A stretch of 64,000 nucleotides of DNA from Rothia halotolerans (GTDB taxonomy: Bacteria > Actinomycetota > Actinomycetes > Actinomycetales > Micrococcaceae), in contig NZ_NOIU01000002.1 of assembly GCF_004136635.1 (NCBI RefSeq), positions 990,028 to 1,054,027 on the forward strand. Direction: 5' to 3'. Positions 52,137-63,147 of the stretch are shown in pieces (positions within the stretch are counted from its first letter, which is position 1; the number at the start of each line of letters is the position of its first letter). The notes under the pieces are model-generated. The model was not told the DNA's origin and made no database searches. It worked only from the letters and a program-made list of their open reading frames with translations. A program made the translations under genes and the position numbers.

Positions 52137-53005
52137 AGGCGAACCTGAACGTGCTGTTCGACGCGCAGGGACCGCGCGGGCGGCGGCTGACCCTGATTTT
52201 CAACGTGGTCGGCCTCCTGCTGGCGGCGGCGGTGATCTGGTGGCTGCTCGCCACCCTGGCCGACCGCGGCCAGCTGAGCTGGAGCCGGTGGTCATTCGCC
52301 TTCACCGCCAACGCCTGGGAGAACTTCTACCTGCCGGGCCTGGTCTCGACGCTGAAGGCGGCGCTGGTCTCGATCGTCACCTCGGTGGCCTTCGGCCTGC
52401 TCTTCGGCATGGGCCGGCTGGCCCCCAATGCGCTGGTGCGCGCGGTGTGCACGGTGATCGTCGAGTTCTTCCGCGCGGTGCCGGTGCTGCTGATGATGAT
52501 CTTCTTCTGGCTGTGGATCGGGTTCCTCGACGTCGTACCGCCCTCGGACCTGCCCTTCCTGGCGGTGGTCCTGGGGCTGACCTTCTACAACGGCTCCGTC
52601 ATCGCCGAGCTGGTGCGCTCGGGCGTGCACCAGCTGCCGAAGGGGCAGAGCGAGGCGGGCCTGGCGGTGGGCCTGACCCACGGGCAGGTGCTGCGGAGCA
52701 TCCAGCTGCCCCAGGCCCTGGTCGCCATGCTGCCCTCGATGCTCAGCCAGTTCGTGGTGATCCTGAAGGACACCGCGCTGGGCATCATCATCACCTACCC
52801 CGAGCTGCTGGACTCGGCCCGGCGCCTCGGCTCGGCGAACTCGATGCTGCAGTCGCTGCTGATCGCGGCGGTGGTGTTCATCGTCATCAACTTCGTCCTC
52901 ACCAGCGCGGCGAACTGGCTCTCCGGGTACCTGAGCAGCCGGACCTCCGGGCGGACGAAGATCCCGGTGGGGCCCGGGGTGGGGGCACCGGAGAAGGCCG
53001 CCTGA
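52133..53005 (+). CDS. gluD: Amino acid ABC transporter permease GluD
   Basis: Second permease, 290 residues, forming a heterodimer with GluC. A short cytoplasmic start, about five or six helices, FRAVPVLLMMIFFW, and the coupling segment GVHQLPKGQSEAGLAVGLTH. The C-terminal ~25 residues are a Gly/Pro-rich tail. The ATG at 52133 lies in the ATGA overlap with gluC. Confidence 0.92.
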   Translation: MKANLNVLFDAQGPRGRRLTLIFNVVGLLLAAAVIWWLLATLADRGQLSWSRWSFAFTANAWENFYLPGLVSTLKAALVSIVTSVAFGLLFGMGRLAPNALVRAVCTVIVEFFRAVPVLLMMIFFWLWIGFLDVVPPSDLPFLAVVLGLTFYNGSVIAELVRSGVHQLPKGQSEAGLAVGLTHGQVLRSIQLPQALVAMLPSMLSQFVVILKDTALGIIITYPELLDSARRLGSANSMLQSLLIAAVVFIVINFVLTSAANWLSGYLSSRTSGRTKIPVGPGVGAPEKAA

Positions 53006-53057
53006 GGGCCCGGGCCCGTTCCCGGCGGGATCAGCTCGCCGGGATCGGTGCCGGGAT

Positions 53058-53133
53058 CAGCCCGCCAGGGTGAGCCCGTCGGGGACCAGTCCGCCGGGGC
53101 GAACCCGTCGGGTTCAGCCCGCCGGGGCGAGCC
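53058..53133. repeat. Tandem ~28-bp GC-rich repeats at the dapE 3' end
   Basis: Imperfect units begin at 53058, 53087 and 53115 (the third partial), each starting CAG(C/T)CCGCC(A/G)GGG. They fill the gluD-dapE gap and include the dapE stop codon at 53114-53116. Confidence 0.7.
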
Positions 53134-54253
53134 ACGCCGCGAGGGCCGCGCGGCAGGCCCGCACGTCCTCGGCGTCGACGTGCTCGTCGTCCGTGTGGGC
53201 CAGCAGGGCGTCCCCGGGGCCGAAGTTCACCGCCGGGATGCCCAGGGCGGAGAAGCGGGCGACGTCGGTCCAGCCGTACTTCGGCCCCGGCTCGTTCCCG
53301 ACCGCCTCGACCAGCTCGCGGGCCAGGGGGGCGTCCAGGCCCGGCCGCGCCGCCGGCGAGCGGTCCACGAAGTCCAGCTCGTACCCCGCGAAGACCTCCT
53401 CGACGTGGGCGATCGCCTCCTCGACGCTCTTGTCCGGGGCGAAGCGGTAGTTGATGTGCAGGTCGCAGGCGTCCGGGATCACGTTGCCGGCGGTGCCGCC
53501 GCTGATCTGCACGGCGTTGAGGCCCTCCCGGTAGTCCAGGCCCTCGACTCCGATCGTCGCCGGCTCGTAGGCGCACAGCGCGGCCAGGGCGGGCTGGACC
53601 CGGTGGATGGCGTTCTCGCCCTTCCAGGCCCGGGCCGAGTGGGCGGCGAGGCCGCGGGCGCGGATCCAGAACCGGAGGGTGCCGTTGCAGCCGCCCTCGA
53701 TCCGCCCGGCGGTGGGCTCCAGCAGGACGGCGAAGTCGGCGTCGGTGACCAGCTCGGGGCGGGAGCGCATCAGCCTGCCCAGGCCGGATGACTCGCTCGC
53801 CACCTCCTCGTGGTCGTAGAAGACGTAGGTGACGTCCCGGACCGGCTCCGTGAGCGCGGCGGCGAGCGCCAGCTGCACGGCGACGCCGCCCTTCATGTCG
53901 GTGGCGCCCCGCCCGTAGAGCACCCGGCGGCCGTCCTCGTCCTCCCAGCGCGAGGGGACGGTCCCGCGAGCGCCCTCGGTGCTCGGCAGCGGCACGGTGT
54001 CCAGGTGCCCGGCGAGCACCACGCGCTCGGCGCGGCCGAGCTCGGTGCGGGCCACGATCGTGTCCCCGTGCCGGGTGACCCGGAGGTGGCCGAGCCGGCT
54101 CAGCGCGGCTTCGACGGCGTCGGCGATGGGGCCCTCGTGGTCGGACACGGAGTGGATGTCCAGGAGGTCGGCGGTCAGCTGCGCGACGTCCTGGGTCAGG
54201 TCGAGCTCGAGGGTCTTCGTACTGGTCTCGGGTGCGTTGCCGGTGGTGCTCAT
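53114..54253 (-). CDS. dapE: Succinyl-diaminopimelate desuccinylase
   Basis: M20 metallopeptidase that releases succinate from N-succinyl-L,L-diaminopimelate in lysine and peptidoglycan precursor synthesis. 379 residues. Metal and catalytic residues are in [18 protein letters not shown] and [21 protein letters not shown] marks the lid domain and LAHTDDEHV holds the last ligand. The ATG at 54253 follows a TATGCT box by 8 nt with no clear ribosome site. Divergent from dapD, which encodes an earlier step of the same pathway. Confidence 0.94.
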   Translation of the reverse strand: MSTTGNAPETSTKTLELDLTQDVAQLTADLLDIHSVSDHEGPIADAVEAALSRLGHLRVTRHGDTIVARTELGRAERVVLAGHLDTVPLPSTEGARGTVPSRWEDEDGRRVLYGRGATDMKGGVAVQLALAAALTEPVRDVTYVFYDHEEVASESSGLGRLMRSRPELVTDADFAVLLEPTAGRIEGGCNGTLRFWIRARGLAAHSARAWKGENAIHRVQPALAALCAYEPATIGVEGLDYREGLNAVQISGGTAGNVIPDACDLHINYRFAPDKSVEEAIAHVEEVFAGYELDFVDRSPAARPGLDAPLARELVEAVGNEPGPKYGWTDVARFSALGIPAVNFGPGDALLAHTDDEHVDAEDVRACRAALAAWLAPAG

Positions 54254-54267
54254 GTGTCCACAGCATA
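54254..54267 (-). promoter_or_regulatory. Leaderless-type promoter of dapE
   Basis: TATGCT on the minus strand (54267-54262), 8 nt before the ATG. Confidence 0.45.
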
Positions 54268-54339
54268 GGGCACCCGAGGGCATCGGGCCCGCGTCGTCCA
54301 CATGCCGGGTCCCGGCCGGAATCTGCGGGGCGACTTCCG

Positions 54340-54351
54340 TACACTGGGGCC
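54340..54351 (+). promoter_or_regulatory. Leaderless promoter of dapD
   Basis: TACACT at 54340-54345, then GGGGCC and the ATG. The 98-bp dapE-dapD gap thus holds two divergent start-proximal promoters. Confidence 0.5.
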
Positions 54352-55308
54352 ATGACTCACAGCAATACTGCCGCACACGCCGCCGGGATCGGCCTGGCCA
54401 CCGTCGTGGCCTCCGGCCCCGAGCAGGGCCGCATCCTCGACGTCTGGTACCCCTCCCCCGTCCTCGCCCCGGAGCCCGACGAGTCGGTCCGCGCCGACCT
54501 CGAGGCCGCCGCCGGCGCCGACGAGGCCCGCAACGTCGAGACGCGCGTCGTCAGCGCCTCCATCGACCTGCAGGAGGCCCCCGCCGACGCCGCGGACGCC
54601 TACCTGCGCCTGCACGCGCTCTCCCACCGCCTGGTCCGCCCCAACTCCATCAATCTGGACGGCCTGTTCGGCGTCCTCGCCAACGTCGCCTGGACCAGCG
54701 CCGGCCCGGTCCTGGCCTCCGAGCTCGGGGCGGCCCGGCTGCGGCTGCGCTCCCGCGGGGCCCTGACCGTCTACTCGGTGGACAAGTTCCCCCGGATGGT
54801 CGACTACGTCGTGCCCACCGGGGTGCGGATCGGCGACGCGGACCGCGTCCGCCTCGGCGCGCACCTGGCCGAGGGCACCACCGTGATGCACGAGGGCTTC
54901 GTGAACTACAACGCCGGGACCCTCGGGGCCGCCATGGTCGAGGGGCGCATCAGCCAGGGCGTCGTGGTCGGCGACCACACCGACGTCGGCGGCGGCGCCT
55001 CGATCATGGGGACCCTCTCCGGCGGCGGGACGCAGCGGGTCACCCTCGGCGAGCGGGTGCTGCTCGGAGCCAACGCGGGCGTCGGGATCTCGCTGGGCGA
55101 CGACTGCGTCCTCGCGGCCGGCCTCTACCTCACGGCGGGCACCCGGGTGACGGTCAAGACCGAGGCCGGGGCCGACGTCGTGAAGGCCGCGGACCTCTCC
55201 GGCACCCCCAACCTGCTCTTCCGGCGGAACTCCCAGACCGGGACCGTGGAGGCCCTCCAGCGCCGCACCGGCTCGGTCGAGCTCAACGACGCGCTGCACC
55301 AGAACTGA
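54352..55308 (+). CDS. dapD: Tetrahydrodipicolinate N-succinyltransferase
   Basis: Transfers succinate from succinyl-CoA to tetrahydrodipicolinate. 318 residues of the actinobacterial type: an N-terminal domain of about 150 residues and a left-handed beta-helix of hexapeptide repeats ([20 protein letters not shown] onward), with [15 protein letters not shown] at the active-site region. Followed after 23 bp by galE, so the two are probably co-transcribed. Confidence 0.94.
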   Translation: MTHSNTAAHAAGIGLATVVASGPEQGRILDVWYPSPVLAPEPDESVRADLEAAAGADEARNVETRVVSASIDLQEAPADAADAYLRLHALSHRLVRPNSINLDGLFGVLANVAWTSAGPVLASELGAARLRLRSRGALTVYSVDKFPRMVDYVVPTGVRIGDADRVRLGAHLAEGTTVMHEGFVNYNAGTLGAAMVEGRISQGVVVGDHTDVGGGASIMGTLSGGGTQRVTLGERVLLGANAGVGISLGDDCVLAAGLYLTAGTRVTVKTEAGADVVKAADLSGTPNLLFRRNSQTGTVEALQRRTGSVELNDALHQN

Positions 55309-55331
55309 CCCGGCCCGGAAAGGAAGCACGC

Positions 55332-56348
55332 ATGAGAATCATGGTCACCGGGGGCGCCGGGTACATCGGCTCCCACACCGTCCTGGCGCTGCTCGAGGAC
55401 GGTCACGAGATCGTGGTGGCGGACAACCTCGCGAACTCCTCCAAGACCTCGCTGGAGCGGGTCTCGGAGCTGGCCGGGGGCAAGCCGATCGAGTTCCACG
55501 AGGTGGACCTGCTGGACGCCGCCGCACTCACGGAGCTCTTCCGCCGCAGCCGTCCCGACGCGGTCATCCACTTCGCGGGCCTCAAGGCGGTGGGAGAGTC
55601 GGCGGAGAAGCCGCTGTGGTACTACCGGACCAACGTCGCCGGGACGATCAACCTGCTGGAGGCCATGGAGGCCTCGGGATGCCGCTCGTTCGTCTTCTCC
55701 TCCTCCGCCACCGTGTACGGCGCCCCGGAGGAGATGCCGCTGACCGAGAAGCTGAACCTCGACGCGCAGTCCTGCTACGGCCGGACCAAGGAGCACATCG
55801 AGGACATGCTCATGGACCTCGCGGCGGCGGACCCCTCCTGGAACATCGCGCTGCTGCGCTACTTCAACCCGGTGGGGGCGCACTCCTCGGGCCGCATCGG
55901 CGAGGATCCCACGGGCGTGCCGAACAACCTGCTGCCGTTCATCGCCCAGGTGGCCGTGGGCCGGCGAGAGAAGCTCATGGTCTTCGGCGACGACTACCCC
56001 ACCCCGGACGGGACGGGCGTGCGCGACTACATCCACGTGATGGACCTCGCGGACGGGCACCTCAAGGCGCTGGACTACGTCGTCGAGCACGGCGGGCTGC
56101 GCACCTGGAACCTCGGGACGGGCAACGGCTACTCGGTGCTCGAGGTCCGGGACGCCTTCGAGGCGGCCTCGGGGCGGCCGATCCCCTACGAGCTCGCGCC
56201 ACGGCGGCCGGGCGACGTCGCGGTCTCCTACGCCGACCCCTCCTCCGCGCTGGCCGACCTCGGCTGGTCGGCCTCCCGCGACCTCGCGACGATGTGCGCG
56301 GACCACTGGCGCTGGCAGGAGCAGAACCCCCGGGGGTACGCCGGCTGA
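55332..56348 (+). CDS. galE: UDP-glucose 4-epimerase
   Basis: NAD-dependent epimerase of UDP-glucose and UDP-galactose, supplying galactose for envelope glycans. 338 residues. NAD motif GGAGYIGSH (7-15), catalytic Ser in SSSATVYG, YGRTK with Tyr and Lys, and LRYFNPVGAHSSG are all present. AAAGGAAG precedes the ATG. Its place behind dapD has no pathway logic that I can see. Confidence 0.95.
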   Translation: MRIMVTGGAGYIGSHTVLALLEDGHEIVVADNLANSSKTSLERVSELAGGKPIEFHEVDLLDAAALTELFRRSRPDAVIHFAGLKAVGESAEKPLWYYRTNVAGTINLLEAMEASGCRSFVFSSSATVYGAPEEMPLTEKLNLDAQSCYGRTKEHIEDMLMDLAAADPSWNIALLRYFNPVGAHSSGRIGEDPTGVPNNLLPFIAQVAVGRREKLMVFGDDYPTPDGTGVRDYIHVMDLADGHLKALDYVVEHGGLRTWNLGTGNGYSVLEVRDAFEAASGRPIPYELAPRRPGDVAVSYADPSSALADLGWSASRDLATMCADHWRWQEQNPRGYAG

Positions 56349-56371
56349 GGCGCTCGGGACCAGATGCGCAG

Positions 56372-56409
56372 ACGGCCCGCGCTCCCCTTCAGCGGGGAGC
56401 GCGGGCCGT
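56372..56409. terminator. Bidirectional terminator between galE and gltA
   Basis: Perfect 16-bp stem (56372-56387 with 56394-56409), loop TTCAGC, short TCTT after it on the plus strand. It serves the convergent galE and gltA genes. Confidence 0.85.
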
Positions 56410-56435
56410 TCTTGCGTGCGCGGGCGGGGCCGGTG

Positions 56436-57719
<1,284 letters not shown>

Positions 57720-57854
57720 ATTTCCTCCCGTTGCAAGTGATCCCGCCGACCCTCAGGATGTGTGTCGGATGGTGCGGTCCCGAGGGGCCCGCGGCCTGGG
57801 CGCGCGGGGTCGCCGTGGCGCATGCCGTGGGCAGGGACACAAAACTCTCAGTTC

Positions 57855-57882
57855 ACTCTACCGGTTAGCGTCACATCGTCAC
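57855..57882 (-). promoter_or_regulatory. Candidate promoter of gltA
   Basis: Minus strand: GTGACG (57882-57877), 16-nt spacer, TAGAGT (57860-57855), giving a leader of about 130 nt. The region contains a direct repeat TCAC-ATCG-TCAC on the plus strand (57871-57882). Confidence 0.4.
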
Positions 57883-58070
57883 TAATTCCGGTGGTGTGGC
57901 GCGGGCCTCCCGGGGCGGGATCCGCGGGCGGCGGCGGACGCCACGGGAAGATCGGCGGGGCGCCCGATACGGGCCGGACAGGGGCGCATCCTCCGGAGCT
58001 GCGAGCGGCTCGCAGGGCGGCGCAAGACCCGGAGACCCGCATCCAGGCCCCGGCACCCGCACTCAGGCCT
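57883..58070. other. Non-coding interval between gltA promoter and dapC 3' end
   Basis: No gene with convincing features on either strand. It becomes increasingly C-rich toward dapC. Confidence 0.6.
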
Positions 58071-58074
58071 TCAG

Positions 58075-58136
58075 ACCCCGAGCCCCGCTCAGACCCCGGC
58101 CAGCCCCCCAGCCCCGGCGCCCCCGCTCAGGCCCCC
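58075..58136 (-). other. Array of G-runs at the dapC 3' end (G-quadruplex candidate)
   Basis: The minus strand, sense for dapC, carries seven runs of four to six G at 58132-58136, 58120-58124, 58112-58115, 58104-58109, 58094-58097, 58083-58086 and 58075-58078, with loops of 2 to 7 nt. The first run is in the last codons of dapC; the rest are in or just past the stop at 58127 and in the 3' untranslated region. Confidence 0.65.
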
Positions 58137-59269
58137 GCGGCCGCCTCCAGGCGCGCCGCGGCGGCCTCTACGCGCTCGTCGGTCCCGGTCAGGGAGATCC
58201 GCACGTAGCCCTCCCCCCGCTCGCCGTAGAACGTGCCGGAGCCGATCACGATGCCGGCGTCGGCGAACCGGCCGACCGTCTCCCAGGTGTCCTCCCCGGC
58301 CGTGCCCCAGAGGTACAGGCCGGCCTCGGAGTGCTCGAGGCGCAGGCCGAAGGCCTCCACCGCGGGCTTAAGCCGCTCCCGGCGCGCCCGGTACAGGTCC
58401 TTCTGGGCCGCGACGTGGGCGTCGTCGCCCAGCGCGGCGGCCATCGCCAGCTGCACCGGCCGCGGGACGATCATCCCCGCGTGTTTCCGGGAGTTGACGA
58501 GGTTGGGCATGAGCTCCGGGGCGCCGGCGACGAAGGCGGCGCGGTACCCGGCGAGGTTGGACTGCTTGGACAGCGAGTAGACGGAGAGCAGGCCCTCCCA
58601 GGAGCCGCCGGCCACGGCCGGGTCGAGGACCGAGGGGACGCGGCGCCCGCCGCGGGCCTCGTCCCACTCCCCCCAACCGAGCTCCGCGTAGCACTCGTCC
58701 GAGGCGACGACGGCGCCCACCGCGCGCGCCTGCTCCACCAGCCGGGCCAGCGAGACGGCGTCGCGCACGATGCCGGTGGGGTTGCCCGGCGAGTTGGCCC
58801 ACACGAGCCGCACGCGGGAGCGGACCTCGGGGTCCAGCTCCTCGAGGTCGTCGGCGGCGACGGCCTCCGCGTGGGCCAGCCGGGCGCCGATGTCGTAGGT
58901 CGGGTAGGCCACCGAGGGGCGCACGACGACGTCGCCGGGGCCCAGCCCCAGCAGCGTCGGCAGCCAGGCGACCAGCTCCTTGGACCCCACGGTCGGCATG
59001 ATCGCCTCCGGGTCCAGCCCCTCGACGCCGCGGCGTCGGGCGAACCAGCCGGAGACCGACTCCCGCAGCCCGCGCTCGCCGTGCGTGGTGGGATACCCCG
59101 GCGAGTCGGCGGCGGACGCCAGGGCCTCGCGCACGACCTCCGGCGTCGGGTCCACGGGGGTCCCGATCGAGAGGTCCACGACGCCGCCGGGGTGCCGCGC
59201 CGCGCGCTCGCGGTACGGCGCCATCGCGTTCCAGGGGTAGTCGGGCAGCTGGAGTCCGAAGCCGGTCAT
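58127..59269 (-). CDS. dapC: Succinyldiaminopimelate transaminase
   Basis: PLP aminotransferase (class I/II) making N-succinyl-L,L-diaminopimelate, the step between DapD and DapE. 380 residues. Visible: PDYPWNAMAPYRERA near the start, NSPGNPTG, SDECYAELGW and the Schiff-base lysine in YSLSKQSNLAGYR. It follows fdxA by 14 bp in the same direction, an arrangement known in many actinobacteria. The ATG at 59269 has GGGAG 10 nt upstream. Confidence 0.94.
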   Translation of the reverse strand: MTGFGLQLPDYPWNAMAPYRERAARHPGGVVDLSIGTPVDPTPEVVREALASAADSPGYPTTHGERGLRESVSGWFARRRGVEGLDPEAIMPTVGSKELVAWLPTLLGLGPGDVVVRPSVAYPTYDIGARLAHAEAVAADDLEELDPEVRSRVRLVWANSPGNPTGIVRDAVSLARLVEQARAVGAVVASDECYAELGWGEWDEARGGRRVPSVLDPAVAGGSWEGLLSVYSLSKQSNLAGYRAAFVAGAPELMPNLVNSRKHAGMIVPRPVQLAMAAALGDDAHVAAQKDLYRARRERLKPAVEAFGLRLEHSEAGLYLWGTAGEDTWETVGRFADAGIVIGSGTFYGERGEGYVRISLTGTDERVEAAAARLEAAAGA

Positions 59270-59283
59270 CGCGGGGCGCTCCC

Positions 59284-59607
59284 TCAGTCCTGGTTCTGGG
59301 GCGGCAGGGCGGCGATCATCGGGTGGTCCGACTCGATCACGCCGGTGCGCGCGGCCCCGCCCGGGGAGCCGATCTCGTCGAAGAACTCGGCGTTGGCGGA
59401 GGTGTAGGGGTCCCACTCCTCGGGCACGTCATCCTCGTAGTAGATGGCCTCGACGGGGCAGACCGGCTCGCAGGCGCCGCAGTCGACGCACTCGTCCGGG
59501 TGGATGTAGAGGCTGCGCTCGCCCTCGTAGATGCAGTCGACCGGGCACTCCTCGACGCAGGCGCGATCCTTGACGTCAACACACGGCTGGGCAATTACGT
59601 ACGTCAT
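59284..59607 (-). CDS. fdxA: 7Fe ferredoxin (3Fe-4S / 4Fe-4S)
   Basis: Small electron carrier of 107 residues. C9, C17 and C50 match the 3Fe-4S ligands and C21, C40, C43 and C46 the 4Fe-4S ligands of Azotobacter-type 7Fe ferredoxins; C25 is the usual extra Cys. The second ligand-like position near residue 12 is not Cys, which fixes the first cluster as 3Fe. The acidic C-terminal tail is typical. GGAAAGG precedes the ATG at 59607, ruling out the longer upstream frame. Confidence 0.95.
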   Translation of the reverse strand: MTYVIAQPCVDVKDRACVEECPVDCIYEGERSLYIHPDECVDCGACEPVCPVEAIYYEDDVPEEWDPYTSANAEFFDEIGSPGGAARTGVIESDHPMIAALPPQNQD

Positions 59608-59768
59608 ACAAACCTTTCCTCGCATCGCCGGACGCCGCCGGCACCGTCGGCGCGCCGGGTCAGGGCGCCGCGACATGGATCCGTACCCAAGTCTAGTCAC
59701 GCCAGTCTCGCAGGCCCATTCCCCCTCCCGCGACTGTCAGCGGGATCACTACCCACGGTGACGGCCGG

Positions 59769-61025
59769 TTAACGGGGATGACGCAGCATGCCCCGCCGGC
59801 CCGCCAGCCCGACGCCGAGCGCCGTCGCCGCCAGGATGCCCAGCGTCCACACGATCCCGGCGACGCCGATCGCCGCCCGGGTGCTGGGGACCACGAGGAA
59901 GGAGTCGGCCCGGCCGAAGACGAACAGCCCCACGGCGCAGAACGCGACGACGCCGGGCAGCGCCGTCGACCACGTGCGGCGGGTGTGGTGCCCCATCCAC
60001 AGCGTCCCGGCGAAGACCAGCAGGACCGCCAGCAGGGCGCCCCACGGCAGGAACCACCCGCCCAGCAGGTAGAGCACGAAGGCGTGGTACATGGTGCCGA
60101 TGAAGCCCATCAGCAGCCCCAGGGCGGCCCCGGTGATCCCCGCGCCGACGGGGCCGACGCCGCGCTCCGACTCCGGCACGGCGTCCTCGCGCCGGGCCAG
60201 CAGCCGGTACGTCTCCACCCCGCTGATCTGCTGGTCGACGCCGTTGGAGTACTGGAAGGTCTCCCCCTCGCCCACGCGCACCTGCGTGGCGTGGGCGGCC
60301 ATCGCGGCCTTCTTGGCCGCCGGATCCGCCTCGACCACCGCCTGGACCCGGCGATCGCCCCGGTCCACGGTGCCCTCCTCGCCCCAGACCATGGCCGGGC
60401 GGGCCTCGGGGCGGACGCGCTTGAGCGCCGCCATCAGCGCCTCGTGGGTGCGCCGGTGGTCCGGGTGGCCGTACCCGCCGTCGGCGTCGTAGCTGACGAC
60501 GACGTCTGGCCGCGTCTGCTCGATGGCCTCGGCGATCGCCGCGGCCGCCTCCCGCAGCGGGGCGCGGGTCAGGCAGTCCGGGCTGGCGGCGGGGTCGGGC
60601 GCGGCCTGGCCGCGCTCGTCCCAGGACATCCCGGAGTCGCGGAAGAAGCCGGGCGCGCCCTCCCGCCGGGCGAAGCGGCGCTCGGCGACGCCGAGCTCGC
60701 GGCAGGCCGCCTCGAGCTCGCCCTCACGGAGCCTGCCCAGGGCGTCGCCGCCGTCGGACCGCTCAGGATTGCGCACGTCCAGCGCGGCGTGCTCCTGGCC
60801 GATGACCTCCCCCATCTCGCCCCGCGTCATCGTCAGCAGCTCCACGCGGGCGCCGCGGCGGGCGTACTCGGCCATGGCGGCGCCGGTCGAGGTGGACTCG
60901 TCGTCCGGGTGGGCGTGGACGAACAGCAGGGTCGCCCCCTCCGGGCCCAGGCCCGGAGGGAGCAGATCGGACACGGCGTCGGGCGCCCTGTACTCGCCCT
61001 GCTCGGGGTAGCGGGGGTCGGTCAT
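59769..61025 (-). CDS. MshB-like PIG-L deacetylase fused to a four-helix membrane domain
   Basis: The N-terminal ~290 residues form a zinc LmbE/PIG-L deacetylase: HAHPDDES (H39, D41, D42), TRGEMGE, and YGHPDHRRTHEA with the third zinc His. This matches N-acetyl-GlcN-inositol deacetylase (MshB) of mycothiol synthesis, though Mca-type amidases are related. Residues about 300-418 hold four hydrophobic helices like the separate DUF6113-type proteins found beside mshB elsewhere. So the enzyme appears membrane-tethered. 418 residues. It starts 16 bp after typA and is probably in its operon. Confidence 0.85.
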   Translation of the reverse strand: MTDPRYPEQGEYRAPDAVSDLLPPGLGPEGATLLFVHAHPDDESTSTGAAMAEYARRGARVELLTMTRGEMGEVIGQEHAALDVRNPERSDGGDALGRLREGELEAACRELGVAERRFARREGAPGFFRDSGMSWDERGQAAPDPAASPDCLTRAPLREAAAAIAEAIEQTRPDVVVSYDADGGYGHPDHRRTHEALMAALKRVRPEARPAMVWGEEGTVDRGDRRVQAVVEADPAAKKAAMAAHATQVRVGEGETFQYSNGVDQQISGVETYRLLARREDAVPESERGVGPVGAGITGAALGLLMGFIGTMYHAFVLYLLGGWFLPWGALLAVLLVFAGTLWMGHHTRRTWSTALPGVVAFCAVGLFVFGRADSFLVVPSTRAAIGVAGIVWTLGILAATALGVGLAGRRGMLRHPR

Positions 61026-61041
61026 CGGCGGCGGCTGCCCC

Positions 61042-62958
61042 TTAGTTCGCGCGAGCGCGGGAGCGATTGGCGCGGACGCGCTCGTTGGCGTCCAGGATCA
61101 GCTTGCGGATGCGGATGGCCTCCGGGGTGATCTCGACGCACTCGTCCTCGCGGGCGAACTCGAGGGACTCCTCCAGCGTGAGCTTGCGCGGCGGGGTCAG
61201 GTTCTCGAAGGAGTCCGCCGTGGAGGAGCGCATGTTGGTCAGCTTCTTCTCCTTGGTGATGTTGACCTCCATGTCGTCCGCGCGGGAGTTCTCCCCGACG
61301 ATCATGCCCTCGTACACCTCGGAGGTGGGCTCCACGAAGAAGGTCCCGCGCTCCTGCAGGTTGATCATGGCGTAGGGGGTCACCACGCCGGCGCGGTCCG
61401 CGATGAGCGAGCCGTTGGTGCGGTACTCGATCGTCCCGGCCCACGGCTCGAAGCCGTCGGCGTAGGAGGAGGAGATGCCGGCGCCGCGGGTGTCGGTGAG
61501 GAACTGGGTGCGGAAGCCGATCAGGCCGCGGGCGGGCACGGTGAACTCCATGCGGATCCAGCCGGTGCCGTTGTTGACCATGGTCTCCATGCGGCCCTTG
61601 CGGGCGGCCATCAGCTGGGTGACCGCGCCGAGGTACTCCTCGGGGACGTCGATGGTCATCCGCTCCATGGGCTCGTGCAGCTTGCCGTCGATGGTCTTGG
61701 TGACCACCTGCGGCTTGCCCGCGGTCAGCTCGAAGCCCTCGCGGCGCATCTGCTCCACGAGGATCGCCAGGGCGAGCTCGCCGCGGCCCTGGACCTCCCA
61801 GGAGTCGGGGCGCTGGGTGGGCAGGACGCGGATCGAGACGTTGCCGATCAGCTCCTTGTCCAGCCGGTCCTTGACCTGGCGCGCGGTGACCTTGGCACCC
61901 TTGACCCGGCCGGCCAGGGGCGAGGTGTTGATGCCGATGGTCATGGAGATCGCGGGGTCGTCCACGGTGATCAGCGGCAGCGGCTGCGGGTTCTCCGCGT
62001 CGGTCAGCGTCTCGCCGATGGTGATGTCCTCGATGCCGGCGACGGCGACGATGTCTCCCGGGCCCGCCTCCTCGGCGGGCACGCGGTCCAGCGCCTCGGT
62101 CTTGAGCAGCTCGGAGATCCGGACGTTCTTCAGCTGGCCGTCCTGGCGGGCCCAGGCCACGGTCTGGCCCTTGCGCAGCGTGCCGTTGAAGACGCGCAGC
62201 AGCGCCAGGCGGCCCAGGAACGGGGAGGAATCGAGGTTGGTCACGTGCGCCTGCAGGACGCCCTCGGGGTCGTAGGTGGGAGCCGGGACGTGGTCCATGA
62301 TGGTCTTGAACAGCGGCTCGAGGTCCTCGTTGTCGGGGAGCTCGCCGTCGGCGGGCTGCTCGGTCGAGGCGCGGCCGGCCTTGCCCGATGCGTAGACGAC
62401 CGGGACGTCCAGGACGGAGTCGAGGTCCAGGTCGGGGGCCTCCTCGGCCAGGTCGGAGGCCAGGCCCAGCAGCAGGTCCATGGACTCGGAGACGACCTCC
62501 TCAATGCGCGCGTCGGGCCGGTCCACCTTGTTGACCACGAGGATCACCGGCAGCTTGGCGGCCAGCGCCTTGCGCAGGACGAAGCGCGTCTGGGGCAGGG
62601 GGCCCTCGGAGGCGTCGACCAGAAGCACGACGCCGTCGACCATCGACAGCCCGCGCTCGACCTCTCCGCCGAAGTCGGCGTGGCCGGGGGTGTCGATCAC
62701 GTTGATCGTCACGGTCTCGCCGTTCGCCGACGGTCCCGAGTAGGAGACCGTGGTGTTCTTGGCGAGGATCGTGATGCCCTTCTCCTTCTCCAGGTCACCG
62801 GAGTCCATCACGCGATCCTCGACGTCCCCGTGGGAGGAGAACGCGTTGGTCTGGCGGAGCATGGCATCGACGATGGTGGTCTTCCCGTGGTCCACGTGGG
62901 CCACGATCGCCACGTTGCGCAGATCGCTCCGCGTCGCGGTGCTGGGGGTTTCTGACAT
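61042..62958 (-). CDS. typA: Ribosome-associated GTPase TypA/BipA
   Basis: Translational GTPase involved in ribosome assembly and stress adaptation. 638 residues. G1 [10 protein letters not shown]3 [13 protein letters not shown]4 NKVDRPDAR and the G5 SGKAG are intact, followed by EF-G-like domains and the BipA-specific C-terminus. The ATG at 62958 gives the family start ([12 protein letters not shown] at about 14); a longer frame upstream has no support. Confidence 0.96.
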   Translation of the reverse strand: MSETPSTATRSDLRNVAIVAHVDHGKTTIVDAMLRQTNAFSSHGDVEDRVMDSGDLEKEKGITILAKNTTVSYSGPSANGETVTINVIDTPGHADFGGEVERGLSMVDGVVLLVDASEGPLPQTRFVLRKALAAKLPVILVVNKVDRPDARIEEVVSESMDLLLGLASDLAEEAPDLDLDSVLDVPVVYASGKAGRASTEQPADGELPDNEDLEPLFKTIMDHVPAPTYDPEGVLQAHVTNLDSSPFLGRLALLRVFNGTLRKGQTVAWARQDGQLKNVRISELLKTEALDRVPAEEAGPGDIVAVAGIEDITIGETLTDAENPQPLPLITVDDPAISMTIGINTSPLAGRVKGAKVTARQVKDRLDKELIGNVSIRVLPTQRPDSWEVQGRGELALAILVEQMRREGFELTAGKPQVVTKTIDGKLHEPMERMTIDVPEEYLGAVTQLMAARKGRMETMVNNGTGWIRMEFTVPARGLIGFRTQFLTDTRGAGISSSYADGFEPWAGTIEYRTNGSLIADRAGVVTPYAMINLQERGTFFVEPTSEVYEGMIVGENSRADDMEVNITKEKKLTNMRSSTADSFENLTPPRKLTLEESLEFAREDECVEITPEAIRIRKLILDANERVRANRSRARAN

Positions 62959-63147
62959 ACGAATGAGCTCGCTTTGCTGATTGGGTTGGATCCGGCCCGC
63001 ACTTGGACCGTCTACCATCATAGCGACCAGCGCCAAATCCGACATGAGGGCGGTCACCAGCGCCTCCGGCCGGTCGGCGCGCGATCGCCGGAGGGACGGG
63101 GCGCCGGGCGCCCGCCGGGGACTCCGGAACGGCCCGTCCCTGGAGAC

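Noticed and set aside
57871..57882. GlxR/CRP-type operator upstream of gltA
   Set aside because: The TCAC elements are direct repeats, not the TGTGA-N6-TCACA palindrome, so I list only a promoter candidate.
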